A DNA stretch of 23,309 nucleotides, taken from positions 1 through 23,309 of the forward strand of contig SKTQ01000257.1 in the NCBI GenBank assembly GCA_007122505.1, read 5' to 3'. A program made the position numbers and the translations under genes. This stretch comes from Bacteroidales bacterium. Lineage in GTDB: Bacteria; Bacteroidota; Bacteroidia; Bacteroidales; UBA7960. Positions 8,958 through 17,764 of this stretch are shown piece by piece. Numbering within the stretch: position 1 is the stretch's first letter; every line of letters begins with the position of its first letter. The notes under the pieces are model-generated. The model was given only the letters and a program-made list of their open reading frames with translations, was not told the DNA's origin and searched no databases.

Positions 8958-8985
8958 AAAAATTGTTCCACGTGGAACAATTTTT
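8958..8985. promoter_or_regulatory. parS-like ParB-binding centromere site (perfect palindrome)
   Basis: TGTTCCACGTGGAACA at 8964-8979 fits the conserved parS consensus TGTTnCACGTGnAACA at every position, and the symmetry continues through flanking A/T bases to a 28-base perfect palindrome. ParB proteins of the Spo0J family load on such sites near replication origins. It lies at the very end of mnmG and overlaps its stop by two bases. As RNA it could also fold into a short hairpin followed by a run of U, so a terminator role for mnmG is possible as well. No second parS was found in the window. Confidence 0.75.
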
Positions 8986-10864
8986 ATCTTCCCAGATGCA
9001 CCAGCAATACAGCTATGTCGGATGGGTTTATTCCGCTAATTCGGGAAGCATGCCCAATGGTTTGTGGTTTTATATTATTGAGTTTCTCCCTGGCTTCGTT
9101 ACTCAATGCATGAATATTATTGTACTGTATGTGATTTCCGAGTGATAAATTATCTAAACGACTAATTTTATCTGCCATATCTTGTTCTTTTTCGATATAG
9201 CCACTGTATTTTATTTCTATTTCAGATGACTCGATGGCTTCTGCCAGAATCGTTCTTTCACTTTCCGCAATATCTGGCAATAACTCATGATTTTGCTTCA
9301 TAAGGGTTGCTAGGCCAATCTGGGGGCGTAACAACAAGTTTCCATATTTGGTTTTATGCTGAATAGGAGCTGTTCCGGCTTTTTCCAATAATGTGTTTAT
9401 TTTATCGGGTTCGGCGCTTATCGTTTTGAGTTTATACTTTATTTGCTCAATGATCTCCATTTTTCGTTTCAGCCTGTCCTTTCTATCGTTTTCAACCAAT
9501 CCTATTTCTCTTCCAAGGGGTGTTAATCTTTGATCTGCATTGTCCTGCCGTAACAATATCCGAAATTCAGCTCGACTGGTAAACATTCTGTAAGGTTCTT
9601 TAGTCCCTTTTGTTATCAGATCATCTATGAGTACTCCGATATAGGCTTCAGATCTCTTCAATACAAATGAATTCTCATTCATTCTCCTTCTGTGGGCATT
9701 GATTCCGGCCATTAAACCCTGGCAAGCCGCTTCTTCATATCCTGTTGTGCCATTTACCTGGCCAGCAAAGAAAAGTCCTGACACCAGTTTGCTTTCAAGG
9801 TTCGGCTTTAGCTGCGTTGGTGGAAAGTAATCATATTCAATAGCATATCCGGGTTTCGTGATTCGTGCATGTCTAAAACCGGGTACTTCTTTTAATGCAC
9901 GATATTGAATATCTAATGGCAAGCTGGATGAAAACCCATTTATATAAAATTCATTGGTATTTCTCCCCTCCGGCTCAATGAATAATTGATGCCTTTCCCT
10001 TTCAGAAAATCTTTCTATTTTGTCTTCTATTGAAGGGCAATACCTGGGACCGCTACCCTGGATTCGTCCGGCAAACAGTGGGGAATCTTCAAAGCCCTCC
10101 CGCAGAATGTTATGTGATGCCTCGTTGGTATGTACCAGATAGCAGCTTAACTGATTTTCAAGCAGTGGTGTATTAATAAAAGAAAACTTTCCTGGTTCGG
10201 CGTCTCCGGGTTGTTCTGTAAGAGAACAAAAATCAATGCTACGTCCGTCAACCCGAACAGGGGTTCCGGTTTTTAATCTTTCACTATCAATGCCAAGCGA
10301 AATAATGGATTCAGTAAGTCCTGAAGAGTTGGACTCACCCAGTCTTCCACCATACGTTGATTTCCTGCCTATGTGAATTTTTCCATTGAGAAAGGTCCCG
10401 CTGGTAATGATTACCTGTTCTGAATATATTTCCCCTGCAAATGCTGCAACAACTCCCTTTACGTTTTTTTTGTCATCCGTAATAACGTTTGTTACACTGT
10501 CCTGCCAAATATGAACATTGTCAATAGACATTAAGATCTGTTGCCACTTTTGGGCAAACATATTGCGATCGCTTTGCGCCCTGGGCGACCACATGGCAGG
10601 TCCTTTGCTGCGATTGAGCATTCTGAACTGAATCATTGTGTGATCCGTAACGATACCTGAATATCCGCCCAAAGCATCTATTTCTCTAATAATCTGGCCT
10701 TTGGCTATACCTCCCATAGCCGGATTGCACGACATTTGCGCTATGGTAGAAAGATTCAGTGTGATAAGCAACACCGAAGAGCCCAATCGTGCAGCAGCTG
10801 CAGCGGCTTCACAACCTGCATGCCCCCCTCCTATCACTATAACATCATAATGTCTAAATATCAT
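8984..10864 (-). CDS. mnmG: tRNA uridine-5-carboxymethylaminomethyl(34) synthesis enzyme MnmG (GidA)
   Basis: FAD-dependent partner of MnmE; the complex adds the carboxymethylaminomethyl group to the wobble uridine of several tRNAs using methylene-tetrahydrofolate. The 626-residue length matches the family (about 625-630). The N-terminal dinucleotide fold VIVIGGGHAGCEAA (residues 9-22) binds FAD. Other family signatures are NPAMGGIAKG, MLNRSKGPAMWSPRAQ, TSGTFLNGKIHIG, GYAIEYDYFPP, GLFFAGQVNGTTGYEEAA with QGLMAG, and TSRAEFRILLRQDNAD. The C-terminal helical tail (SRISGINPSDIAVLLVHL) that contacts MnmE is present. The ATG at 10862-10864 is 15 bases after the ybeY stop, so it is the last gene of the DUF4175-ybeY-mnmG operon. 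The gene ends inside the parS-like palindrome. MnmE is not in the window. Confidence 0.97.
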   Translation of the reverse strand: MIFRHYDVIVIGGGHAGCEAAAAAARLGSSVLLITLNLSTIAQMSCNPAMGGIAKGQIIREIDALGGYSGIVTDHTMIQFRMLNRSKGPAMWSPRAQSDRNMFAQKWQQILMSIDNVHIWQDSVTNVITDDKKNVKGVVAAFAGEIYSEQVIITSGTFLNGKIHIGRKSTYGGRLGESNSSGLTESIISLGIDSERLKTGTPVRVDGRSIDFCSLTEQPGDAEPGKFSFINTPLLENQLSCYLVHTNEASHNILREGFEDSPLFAGRIQGSGPRYCPSIEDKIERFSERERHQLFIEPEGRNTNEFYINGFSSSLPLDIQYRALKEVPGFRHARITKPGYAIEYDYFPPTQLKPNLESKLVSGLFFAGQVNGTTGYEEAACQGLMAGINAHRRRMNENSFVLKRSEAYIGVLIDDLITKGTKEPYRMFTSRAEFRILLRQDNADQRLTPLGREIGLVENDRKDRLKRKMEIIEQIKYKLKTISAEPDKINTLLEKAGTAPIQHKTKYGNLLLRPQIGLATLMKQNHELLPDIAESERTILAEAIESSEIEIKYSGYIEKEQDMADKISRLDNLSLGNHIQYNNIHALSNEAREKLNNIKPQTIGHASRISGINPSDIAVLLVHLGR

Positions 10865-10879
10865 GATATGTCTGTTTCT

Positions 10880-11326
10880 CTATAGCAAAGATAGGTAATA
10901 ATCCTCTTTTTCATTCATAATCTCTTTCTCTGCAGGGGTTTTATCTTTGTAACCAGCCAGGTGCAGTACCCCGTGCGCCATTACCCGGTAAAGCTCTGTA
11001 AGCATGTTTTGCTGATATTTTTCGGCGTTTTCCCTTACCCTGTCAACACTGATAAATATATCACCACTGAGACTGTTTAACTCTTCTGTGTAGTCGAACG
11101 TGATCGTATCGGTATAGTCTTGATGGTTTAAAAATTCTTGATTGATTTCCAACAAATGATCGTCCGTACAAAAAACAAACTGTATCTGTCCCAAGGTCTT
11201 TGATTCCAGGGAAATAATTTGTTTTGTAAGCTTTAGTGCTTTCTGATTGCAGAAACCTTGGACATGGGTACCTTCAAAGTGAAAAGAGATTTCCGGGTCG
11301 GAGGAAAATAGCTGATTTACGCGCAT
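10880..11326 (-). CDS. ybeY: Endoribonuclease YbeY (16S rRNA maturation / ribosome quality control)
   Basis: Metal-dependent single-strand endoribonuclease acting on 16S rRNA 3' end processing and decay of defective 70S ribosomes. The 148-residue protein carries the UPF0054 signature as HGVLHLAGYKDKTPAE. In the usual motif HGxLHLxGYDH three His bind the metal; here the first two are present but the third place is Asp. I recall a GYKDK form being common in Bacteroidota, so this is probably a lineage variant rather than loss of function. The upstream elements DYTDTITFDYTE and GDIFISVDRVRENA are also typical. The start ATG (11324-11326) overlaps the end of the preceding gene, whose stop is at 11317-11319, suggesting translational coupling. 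mnmG follows after 15 bases. Confidence 0.93.
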   Translation of the reverse strand: MRVNQLFSSDPEISFHFEGTHVQGFCNQKALKLTKQIISLESKTLGQIQFVFCTDDHLLEINQEFLNHQDYTDTITFDYTEELNSLSGDIFISVDRVRENAEKYQQNMLTELYRVMAHGVLHLAGYKDKTPAEKEIMNEKEDYYLSLL

Positions 11327-11820
11327 ACCATGTCGGCATAATACTTTTCAAGGAGTTGTATCCTTTGTAGTCCAAGCATCTCATTAATACCGGTAACCCG
11401 GAAGAATAAAGTGATGCTTTGTTTATCCTGGTTTAATAAAATCTTGTCTGCAAGGCGCATGAGTATATGCATGACGGCCGTGTCTTCTTCTATTCCATCC
11501 ATTTGCGGCTCATGATTTCCGAACATATTCGCCCTTTCATACAGGCGGGCCATATCCAGGAATTTATCACGAAGCTTGACATGGAAATACAAGCCATTTT
11601 TGTCTTTATTGAAAAATATATGCATTTCCTTTGCCGCTTCTGTGCTTGTAACGCTTTCTTCAAGATCGCATAAAAGACTCAATGCCGAAAGAATATTCGC
11701 ATAATATTGATCGAAAATATAAAAATCATCGCATATTTTTTCAACAAACAATTCCAGTTGATTGATCCGGTCTTCGCCTCCTGTTAAAACCAGATTCCTT
11801 TGCAAATGACTGTTTTTCAT
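11317..11820 (-). CDS. Degenerate GHKL/RsbW-like protein of the ybeY operon
   Basis: A soluble 167-residue protein of unproven role. Its layout resembles the small RsbW-type ATPase-fold proteins that I recall lying just upstream of ybeY in Bacteroidota: an initial strand (HLQRNLVLTGGEDRINQLELFVEKICDDF), a helix (YYANILSALSLLCDLEESVTST) where the Asn-containing N box is expected, strands KEMHIFFNKDKNGLYFHVKLRD where DxGxG should follow, and a final MHILMRLADKILLNQDKQSITLFFRV that looks like the last helix and strands. The Asn of the N box and the DxGxG and GxG loops are absent, so it should not hydrolyse ATP normally. The frame stays open to a TTG at 11853, but the ATG at 11820, one base after the stop of the upstream gene, is the better start. 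It overlaps ybeY by 10 bases. Confidence 0.72.
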   Translation of the reverse strand: MKNSHLQRNLVLTGGEDRINQLELFVEKICDDFYIFDQYYANILSALSLLCDLEESVTSTEAAKEMHIFFNKDKNGLYFHVKLRDKFLDMARLYERANMFGNHEPQMDGIEEDTAVMHILMRLADKILLNQDKQSITLFFRVTGINEMLGLQRIQLLEKYYADMVCA

Positions 11821-11821
11821 A

Positions 11822-14800
11822 TTATTCAACGCGTAAAAAATACTGTTCAACAAGTGTTCTGTAAAAGGGCCGAAGGCCCGGGGGCATACTCCTCAGCATT
11901 TCGACTTCTCTTTCTCTTATTCTATTATACTCAAAAATATCCTCAGGGTTACTAATTTCGTAATCTTCTGCGGTAGTTCCTTCGCGCCGTGCCTCCTGTT
12001 CTCTTTCCATTTCCGCTCTCTCGTGTTCCAGAAGCCTTGTAAGGATCCGTTCCTGCCGCATCATTGTTTGTTGTGATAGTTCTTTTCTGAGGAGATCCAG
12101 TTCGGTTCTTTCCATGTCTCTTTGTATCTGTTCAAGTTCCCTGTTGGTTCCAGTACCATCACCCCCCATTTCATCTGCCATTTCTCTTAATCTGTTTCGT
12201 ATAGCTTCTTGTTCGGCGGCCATCCGGGCCATTTGTTCACTGAGGCTCATTGGTGATTCACCTGCTTCTCCGGGCATAGGTTCAAAGCCCTGCCTCATTT
12301 GCTCGAGCATCTGGTTCATTTGCTCCTGCATCTGCCTGAGGTTTTGGAAAGACTGACCCCCTGGTCCTTGCTGATCGTCATCGCCCATGCCCATTCCCAT
12401 GGCCATTTGTTGCTGAACATCCTGCAGGCTTTCGTTTAGCAGCAATGCCAGGTTATTGATATGGGTCATCACAAGTTGTTGCCGGCTTGCTCCCTGATGT
12501 CTGCGTCGGTTTATGAGCATGTGTATCCCTTGATCCAGGTGCATATTGATCTCAGCAATTTCCCGGTTAACGTATGATTGTATGGCGATTTGCCTTTTGC
12601 TCAAAGCTATCAGTGAGTCTTCAATCATCTTCATGTCGCTTTGAATTTTCCTTTGCTCCCTGATCAGTTCTGTATATCTTGGATCATTTACATTGGCCTG
12701 CCTTGTTAACGTCATCAGGTCTTCCTGCGCAAAGCTGGAGCGAAGCAGGTTTTCCAGTATTTGCCTGATAGCCCTCGCATCTTCTGCCAGTGCATCCTGA
12801 AAAATTTGCTGTTGCATCTGCTGCAGGTCTTGCGACAGTCCCCTCATTTTTTGTCCGGCATCATCCATAAATGGTGCAGCATTTTGCATATCCTGCATCA
12901 TCATTTGTTCCAGGGCATTTTGTATGTCTTCCATGATGGAGTCTTCCTGTCCCTTTGTATCCTGAATGTCTTTCGGCCTGCTCAACATTTCATTTGTTTC
13001 CCTGAACTCCTCCAACATGTCTTTGATATTTTCAAAAGCATCTCCAATATCTTCCTGTTTTTGGGTAGATTCTTCAGGATTTTGATCAGCGCCTCCCTCC
13101 TGTACTTCTTCACTCAGTTCGCTTTGCTCCTCTGCCAATTGTTCCAAACGATCTATGCTTTCCTGCAAGAGCCTTTCCATGGCAAATTGTCTGAACATTT
13201 CCAAAGCCCTGTCAAGCTGGAGCTCCATGTCCCTGAATTCAAAGTCCATCCTGTCAAGCATTTCATATATATCATCGCGATTCATGTTTTCAAGTTCCTG
13301 CTGGATCTGGTCAAACAAATCCCTCATTTCATCACTTAAAACCTCATCAAAAAGCTTTTGCAACTCCTCCTGTTTTTGTTTGATCCTTTCATTTGTTTCC
13401 CTGAATTGCTCAGAACGGGTTTCAGAATCCTTTTTCTGCCGGGAGAGCTCATCCATTTTTTGTTCCATTTGTTTTCTTTTCTCCAGCAGCTCCTGCAGTG
13501 CTTCCCTTTCTTCCCATCCGACACGGTCTGTTTCCAGCAAACGTTTACGCAATTCATCTATCTGATCCCGGGCATCGCGCACCTCCCCTGCACCGTCACT
13601 CAAACCTTCCTTTATTTCCTCTTCTGTCTTTCGGCGATCTGCCAGTATTTCTTCCTCTGTAGGAATATAATAAGTAAACAGTTGACTCCTTGCACTTTTA
13701 GGTCCATTTATTCTGTCGTTATCGTAAACCTGAAAATAAACTTCTACGGTTTCTCCGGGTTTCACGTACACACTGTTCAAGTCAAAGTAGTGGTAAAAGG
13801 TTTGGTTGCGTAAATAAGGGTCTATGTCAAGCCGTTCCGAAAAGAATTCTACTTGCTCTCCCCTGTTTATCTGTGCCTGGTCCATTATCCTGTAATAAAA
13901 TTGAAGACCTGTAAACCCAAAGTCATCACTGATAGTACCACGGTAAAACAGGTGGGCAAGCAAATTTTGATCCCTGTGTTCCTCGACTGCTATCCTGGGG
14001 TAAGCATCTTGTTGCACGTTTACAAAATAGCTCAAACTGTCACCTTTACCGTGTTGTGTATCATAAGCAAAAACCTGGTATTTGAAAGACGCATCCGCAT
14101 ATGTTTCTACACGAAACTGGCCCTCTCTGATTTTTTCAGCAGGTATTTCATCGCCGTCTTTATAGAAAACCATTTCACTTTGTTGGTTGGTAAAGAAATC
14201 CCATGTTATTTCGGCGCCCCTTATGGCAAGGAGGTCGCCCATATTTGTATAGGTCTCATCGGGAATATTGGTATATTCAGGTGAAACAATCCTTATATGA
14301 AAATGATGAAAAGATGCCTTTTCAAAAACTGAGATATAAAAGGGTCCGAATCTGTATCCCTGCGCTTCCAGAAAAAACTGGAGGTCATTTTGCAAATTTC
14401 TTATTGTGTGTTTGAACAGGCCATTATTAACAGAACTCATCCGGTAGCGATTTCCGTTTAGCATTAAAAAAGTTTCGCTTGGAAATATATCTCCACGGGC
14501 ACTTACAACAATTTCCAAATCCTCGTTTTTAAATCCTGTATCTCCTGATTCTAAATGGAAAACAAAAGGAGTGGGTCTTTCAAAAAACACCTCGTACTGT
14601 ACGATTCTTTGTGCCGGTTCCATAATAACAGCCGGTTGAATAAAAAAGAAACTGGCAATGATAACCAGCGGCACAAGCGAATAGGGCAAAAAGCGCAAAT
14701 TGCCTTTGAGCGGTATCGCTTTTTGAAAAGGCAATACATTGGCTTGATTGGCTTTCTGGTCAATTCCGGCCATGATCAGCTGAACATTTTCAGGATTTTC

Positions 14801-15160
14801 ATTTAGGAATTTTTTGAGCTGCAATACGTTGGTAACTTTATCGTTTAGCTCCTCAGGAAAGTGTTTGCCCAATATTTTTGATGCTTCTTCAGGACTGATT
14901 GTTTTACCTATTCTGATCATTCCCATGAATGGCATTATCACGTATCGTGTTAACACAAACAGGTTATAGGCAATGAAGGAATAAAAAAGAACAAACCTCA
15001 CGTTGGTACTCAGGTAGCCAAAATATTCGATACCTACGAATACCAGGAAAAGGATAAACAATCCGGCGCCAAACAATAAGCTGCCCTTGATAAGCTGGTT
15101 CAGGTAATACCGTCTTATAAAGGCATCTATTTTTTTCAGCAGTATATCAAACGGTTGCAT
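11822..15160 (-). CDS. DUF4175-type membrane-anchored coiled-coil protein
   Basis: A 1112-residue protein of unknown function, first gene of the operon. The N-terminus has two membrane helices near residues 26-47 and 54-76, and a third near 156-176. Residues about 190-490 look like a beta-rich domain outside the membrane. From about residue 500 to 1085 there is a very long, highly charged, Glu/Gln/Met-rich coiled-coil region, with a low-complexity stretch QQQMAMGMGMGDDDQQ near 914-929. The pattern fits the DUF4175 family known in Bacteroidota. A structural or envelope-spanning role is plausible but not shown. The next gene starts one base after its stop. A good promoter candidate lies at 15192-15199. 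The family assignment rests on layout and gene neighbourhood rather than on a catalytic motif. Confidence 0.8.
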   Translation of the reverse strand: MQPFDILLKKIDAFIRRYYLNQLIKGSLLFGAGLFILFLVFVGIEYFGYLSTNVRFVLFYSFIAYNLFVLTRYVIMPFMGMIRIGKTISPEEASKILGKHFPEELNDKVTNVLQLKKFLNENPENVQLIMAGIDQKANQANVLPFQKAIPLKGNLRFLPYSLVPLVIIASFFFIQPAVIMEPAQRIVQYEVFFERPTPFVFHLESGDTGFKNEDLEIVVSARGDIFPSETFLMLNGNRYRMSSVNNGLFKHTIRNLQNDLQFFLEAQGYRFGPFYISVFEKASFHHFHIRIVSPEYTNIPDETYTNMGDLLAIRGAEITWDFFTNQQSEMVFYKDGDEIPAEKIREGQFRVETYADASFKYQVFAYDTQHGKGDSLSYFVNVQQDAYPRIAVEEHRDQNLLAHLFYRGTISDDFGFTGLQFYYRIMDQAQINRGEQVEFFSERLDIDPYLRNQTFYHYFDLNSVYVKPGETVEVYFQVYDNDRINGPKSARSQLFTYYIPTEEEILADRRKTEEEIKEGLSDGAGEVRDARDQIDELRKRLLETDRVGWEEREALQELLEKRKQMEQKMDELSRQKKDSETRSEQFRETNERIKQKQEELQKLFDEVLSDEMRDLFDQIQQELENMNRDDIYEMLDRMDFEFRDMELQLDRALEMFRQFAMERLLQESIDRLEQLAEEQSELSEEVQEGGADQNPEESTQKQEDIGDAFENIKDMLEEFRETNEMLSRPKDIQDTKGQEDSIMEDIQNALEQMMMQDMQNAAPFMDDAGQKMRGLSQDLQQMQQQIFQDALAEDARAIRQILENLLRSSFAQEDLMTLTRQANVNDPRYTELIREQRKIQSDMKMIEDSLIALSKRQIAIQSYVNREIAEINMHLDQGIHMLINRRRHQGASRQQLVMTHINNLALLLNESLQDVQQQMAMGMGMGDDDQQGPGGQSFQNLRQMQEQMNQMLEQMRQGFEPMPGEAGESPMSLSEQMARMAAEQEAIRNRLREMADEMGGDGTGTNRELEQIQRDMERTELDLLRKELSQQTMMRQERILTRLLEHERAEMEREQEARREGTTAEDYEISNPEDIFEYNRIREREVEMLRSMPPGLRPFYRTLVEQYFLRVE

Positions 15161-15528
15161 ATATATTAAATTATTTAAGATGTATGAGTCACAAAGCTAT
15201 TAACACAACGCTGCACCAATCCTTTTATGGCGGGTGCAATCTGTAAAATTACAAAAAATCATTTCATTGTCATTTTAAAAAACCTTAAATTGCAGCGTAT
15301 TACAGTGTGCTCCGGTTTCATGTAAATAATCAAGAAGTTTAACCGCATAACCAGGCAATTATTTTATAGTCAACACGCGGTGTCATATTACTTTATTTTC
15401 AGGAAATGCAAATAATGAACACACACCTGGCCCTGTTGTTTGATCTAATATAATTGTTTCTGAGCATTTCAGCGATACGGATGTACATCATTCATGATTA
15501 AAAACGCTTTCACAAAAAAAATTGTTAT
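15161..15528. other. Divergent intergenic region between the DUF4175 operon and rnr
   Basis: A 368-base AT-rich spacer holding the promoters of two divergent transcripts. A promoter for the leftward operon is visible (15192-15199). For rnr I found no clear TAnnTTTG; only a loose TATAAT-like stretch near 15450 is seen. No RNA gene, strong hairpin or small gene was recognised. It is also a point where gene direction switches from minus to plus. Confidence 0.55.
15192..15220 (-). promoter_or_regulatory. Promoter candidate for the DUF4175-ybeY-mnmG operon
   Basis: On the minus strand TAGCTTTG (complement of 15192-15199) fits the -7 consensus TAnnTTTG. ATTG lies 17 bases upstream and can serve as the -33 element (one mismatch from TTTG, short end of the spacer range). 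Transcription would start near 15186, about 26 bases before the ATG at 15160. Confidence 0.5.
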
Positions 15529-17676
15529 ATGTCAAAAAATAAAAAGGAAGTAAAAGACCATTTAGAAGAAAGGGTAACGGCGCTTTTTGAGTCGGATCCG
15601 AAACAGGTTTTGAATTACAAGCAGGTAGCCAAACGATTGGGTGATGAGGGGAAAAAACATAAGAAGTATTTATCGGGATTGCTTTATCAGCTTTCGGCGC
15701 AGGGTTTTCTTATTGAAGCTTACAAGGGCAAATTTAAATTAAGTCCTGCCCTTGCGGAGAAGAAAAAACAATTGGGGCCTTTTATCAAGGGCTATGTTGA
15801 CATGAAACAAACCGGAAAAGCTTATGTGATCACTGATGACTTACTTGAGGATGTGCGGATATCTCCGAATAATACGGGTTATGCCCTGCATGAGGATTTC
15901 GTGAAGGTGAGGTTGTTTCCCCGCAGAAAGTCACAAAAAACGGAAGGTGAAATCGTTGAGGTGATTCGCAGGTCGAAAAACCGCTTTGTAGGCATTGTTG
16001 AACATACGGGTGATTATGCATTTTTGCTTGCCGATAACAAATCCATGCCCTACGATATTTTTATTCCTAAGGATGGTTTAAACGGCGCAAAGCATGGTGA
16101 GAAGGCCATTGTAGAGATTGTTGAATGGAAGCCTCCTTCCAAGAATCCTTTTGGGAAAGTGGTTGAAGTATTGGGCCAGCCTGGAGACAATGATGTGGAA
16201 ATGCATGCCATTCTTGCCGAATATAACTTACCTGCCCGTTTTGAGAAGCATGTTGAAGATGCCGCTGCTAAAATACCTGTTGAAATAACAAGTAATGAGA
16301 TCTCCAACAGGCGCGATTTTCGACCTGTCACCACATTCACTATTGACCCCGAGGATGCAAAAGACTTTGATGATGCTTTGTCTTTTCACAAAATATCGGA
16401 TGATTGCTTCGAAGTTGGTGTCCATATTGCGGATGTCACCCACTATGTTCGACCAGAAAGTGTGCTCGACAAAGAAGCGGCCAACAGGGGAACATCCATA
16501 TATTTGGTTGACAGAACCATTCCTATGTTGCCTGAAAAGCTTTCCAATGAGGTTTGCTCTTTGCGGCCCAATGAGGATAAACTGACATATTCTGTTGTTT
16601 TTACCCTGAATTCCAAAGGCAAGATCATTGAAGTTTGGGATGGCAAAACCATCATCAACAGCGATAAACGTTTTCATTATGAAGAAGTACAGGAAATCCT
16701 TGAATCGGAAAGCGGTATTTATGCGGATGAATTGGCCACCATCAATGGGTTTGCCAAAGCATTCAGGCAGAAAAGGATGCGGGAGGGTGCCATTGATTTT
16801 GACCGCCAGGAGGTAAAGTTCAGGCTTGATGAATCAGGGAAGCCCATTGACGTGTATTTTCGCGAAAGCAAAGATGCCCATAAGCTGATTGAAGAGTTCA
16901 TGCTGGCGGCAAATAAGCATGTGGCCGAAAAGATTGGCCGGACAAGGGGGCGGCAAAAAGCAAAAACTTTTGTTTACCGCATACATGATGTCCCAAACCC
17001 GGAAAAATTAAATACCCTGGCCAATTTTGTTGAGAAGTTCGGCTATAAGATTAAAACCGACACCCGTGCAAACATCTCCAGTTCTTTTAACAGGTTGCTC
17101 AAGGATTCACAAGGCAAGGGGGAGGAGAACCTGATTGAGACCCTGGCTATCCGTTCCATGGCCAAGGCTGAGTACAGCACGGTGAATATTGGTCATTATG
17201 GACTGGCTTTCAGCCATTATACACATTTTACCTCACCGATACGCAGGTATCCTGATATGATGGTTCATCGTTTGTTATTCGCATATGAACAAGGACAAAA
17301 ATCTTTTCCAAAAGATCCCTTTGAAGAACAGTGCCAGCATTCATCGGAAATGGAAAAAAGGGCACAGGAGGCTGAGCGTGAATCCATCAAATACAAGCAG
17401 GTCGAATATATGGCAGATAAGGTTGGTCAGGAATTTGACGGTTTGATTTCCGGAGTGTCCAAATGGGGTATTTATGTTGAGATTAAGGAAAACAAATGTG
17501 AGGGGATGATTCGTTTAAGCGATATGGATGAGGATTATTATTATCTTGATGAAGACAACTACAGGGTGCTGGGATTTAATACGCGGATTGAATACAAATT
17601 GGGTAATCCTGTTCGTATCCGCATCAAACGTGCTGATTTCCTTAAAAAAGAATTGGATTTTGAACTTGTTGAATAA
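15529..17676 (+). CDS. rnr: Ribonuclease R (3'-5' exoribonuclease)
   Basis: Processive hydrolytic 3'-5' exoribonuclease of the RNase II/RNB family that degrades structured RNA in mRNA and rRNA decay. The 715-residue protein has an N-terminal winged-helix-like region (about 1-75), two cold-shock OB domains (about 78-235), the RNB catalytic domain (about 255-590) and a C-terminal S1 domain (about 627-712, EFDGLISGVSKWGIYVEI). The catalytic aspartates are Asp273, Asp279, Asp281 and Asp282 in TIDPEDAKDFDDAL. Further RNB signatures are VADVTHYV, HYTHFTSPIRRYPDMMVHRLL and GLAFSHYTHF. It lacks the Lys-rich C-terminal tail seen in some proteobacterial enzymes; length and end fit the shorter Bacteroidota form. 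It is transcribed alone and ends at a strong hairpin terminator. Confidence 0.97.
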   Translation: MSKNKKEVKDHLEERVTALFESDPKQVLNYKQVAKRLGDEGKKHKKYLSGLLYQLSAQGFLIEAYKGKFKLSPALAEKKKQLGPFIKGYVDMKQTGKAYVITDDLLEDVRISPNNTGYALHEDFVKVRLFPRRKSQKTEGEIVEVIRRSKNRFVGIVEHTGDYAFLLADNKSMPYDIFIPKDGLNGAKHGEKAIVEIVEWKPPSKNPFGKVVEVLGQPGDNDVEMHAILAEYNLPARFEKHVEDAAAKIPVEITSNEISNRRDFRPVTTFTIDPEDAKDFDDALSFHKISDDCFEVGVHIADVTHYVRPESVLDKEAANRGTSIYLVDRTIPMLPEKLSNEVCSLRPNEDKLTYSVVFTLNSKGKIIEVWDGKTIINSDKRFHYEEVQEILESESGIYADELATINGFAKAFRQKRMREGAIDFDRQEVKFRLDESGKPIDVYFRESKDAHKLIEEFMLAANKHVAEKIGRTRGRQKAKTFVYRIHDVPNPEKLNTLANFVEKFGYKIKTDTRANISSSFNRLLKDSQGKGEENLIETLAIRSMAKAEYSTVNIGHYGLAFSHYTHFTSPIRRYPDMMVHRLLFAYEQGQKSFPKDPFEEQCQHSSEMEKRAQEAERESIKYKQVEYMADKVGQEFDGLISGVSKWGIYVEIKENKCEGMIRLSDMDEDYYYLDEDNYRVLGFNTRIEYKLGNPVRIRIKRADFLKKELDFELVE

Positions 17677-17682
17677 GGGAAA

Positions 17683-17725
17683 AAATAAAGACCGGCTGGT
17701 TAAACCAGCCGGTCTTTATTTTTTT
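17683..17725. terminator. Strong bidirectional rho-independent terminator between rnr and the LytTR regulator
   Basis: A near-perfect inverted repeat (AAAGACCGGCTGGT ... ACCAGCCGGTCTTT, three-base loop TAA at 17701-17703) is flanked by A-run on the left and T-run on the right. It lies seven bases after the rnr stop, and the response regulator gene converges on it from the other side, so it can end both transcripts. Confidence 0.95.
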
Positions 17726-17764
17726 GGGATGTTCAGTCAATTGCTGTGTGTCATCCGGATATCA

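Noticed and set aside
12761..13813. Plus-strand frames within the DUF4175 gene
   Set aside because: They are Ser/Leu/Phe-rich antisense shadows of the Glu/Gln-rich coiled coil.
15161..15528. The rnr / DUF4175 divergent spacer as the origin
   Set aside because: It is the exact point of gene divergence, but I found no exact DnaA box and only one weak match, unlike 18518-19493.
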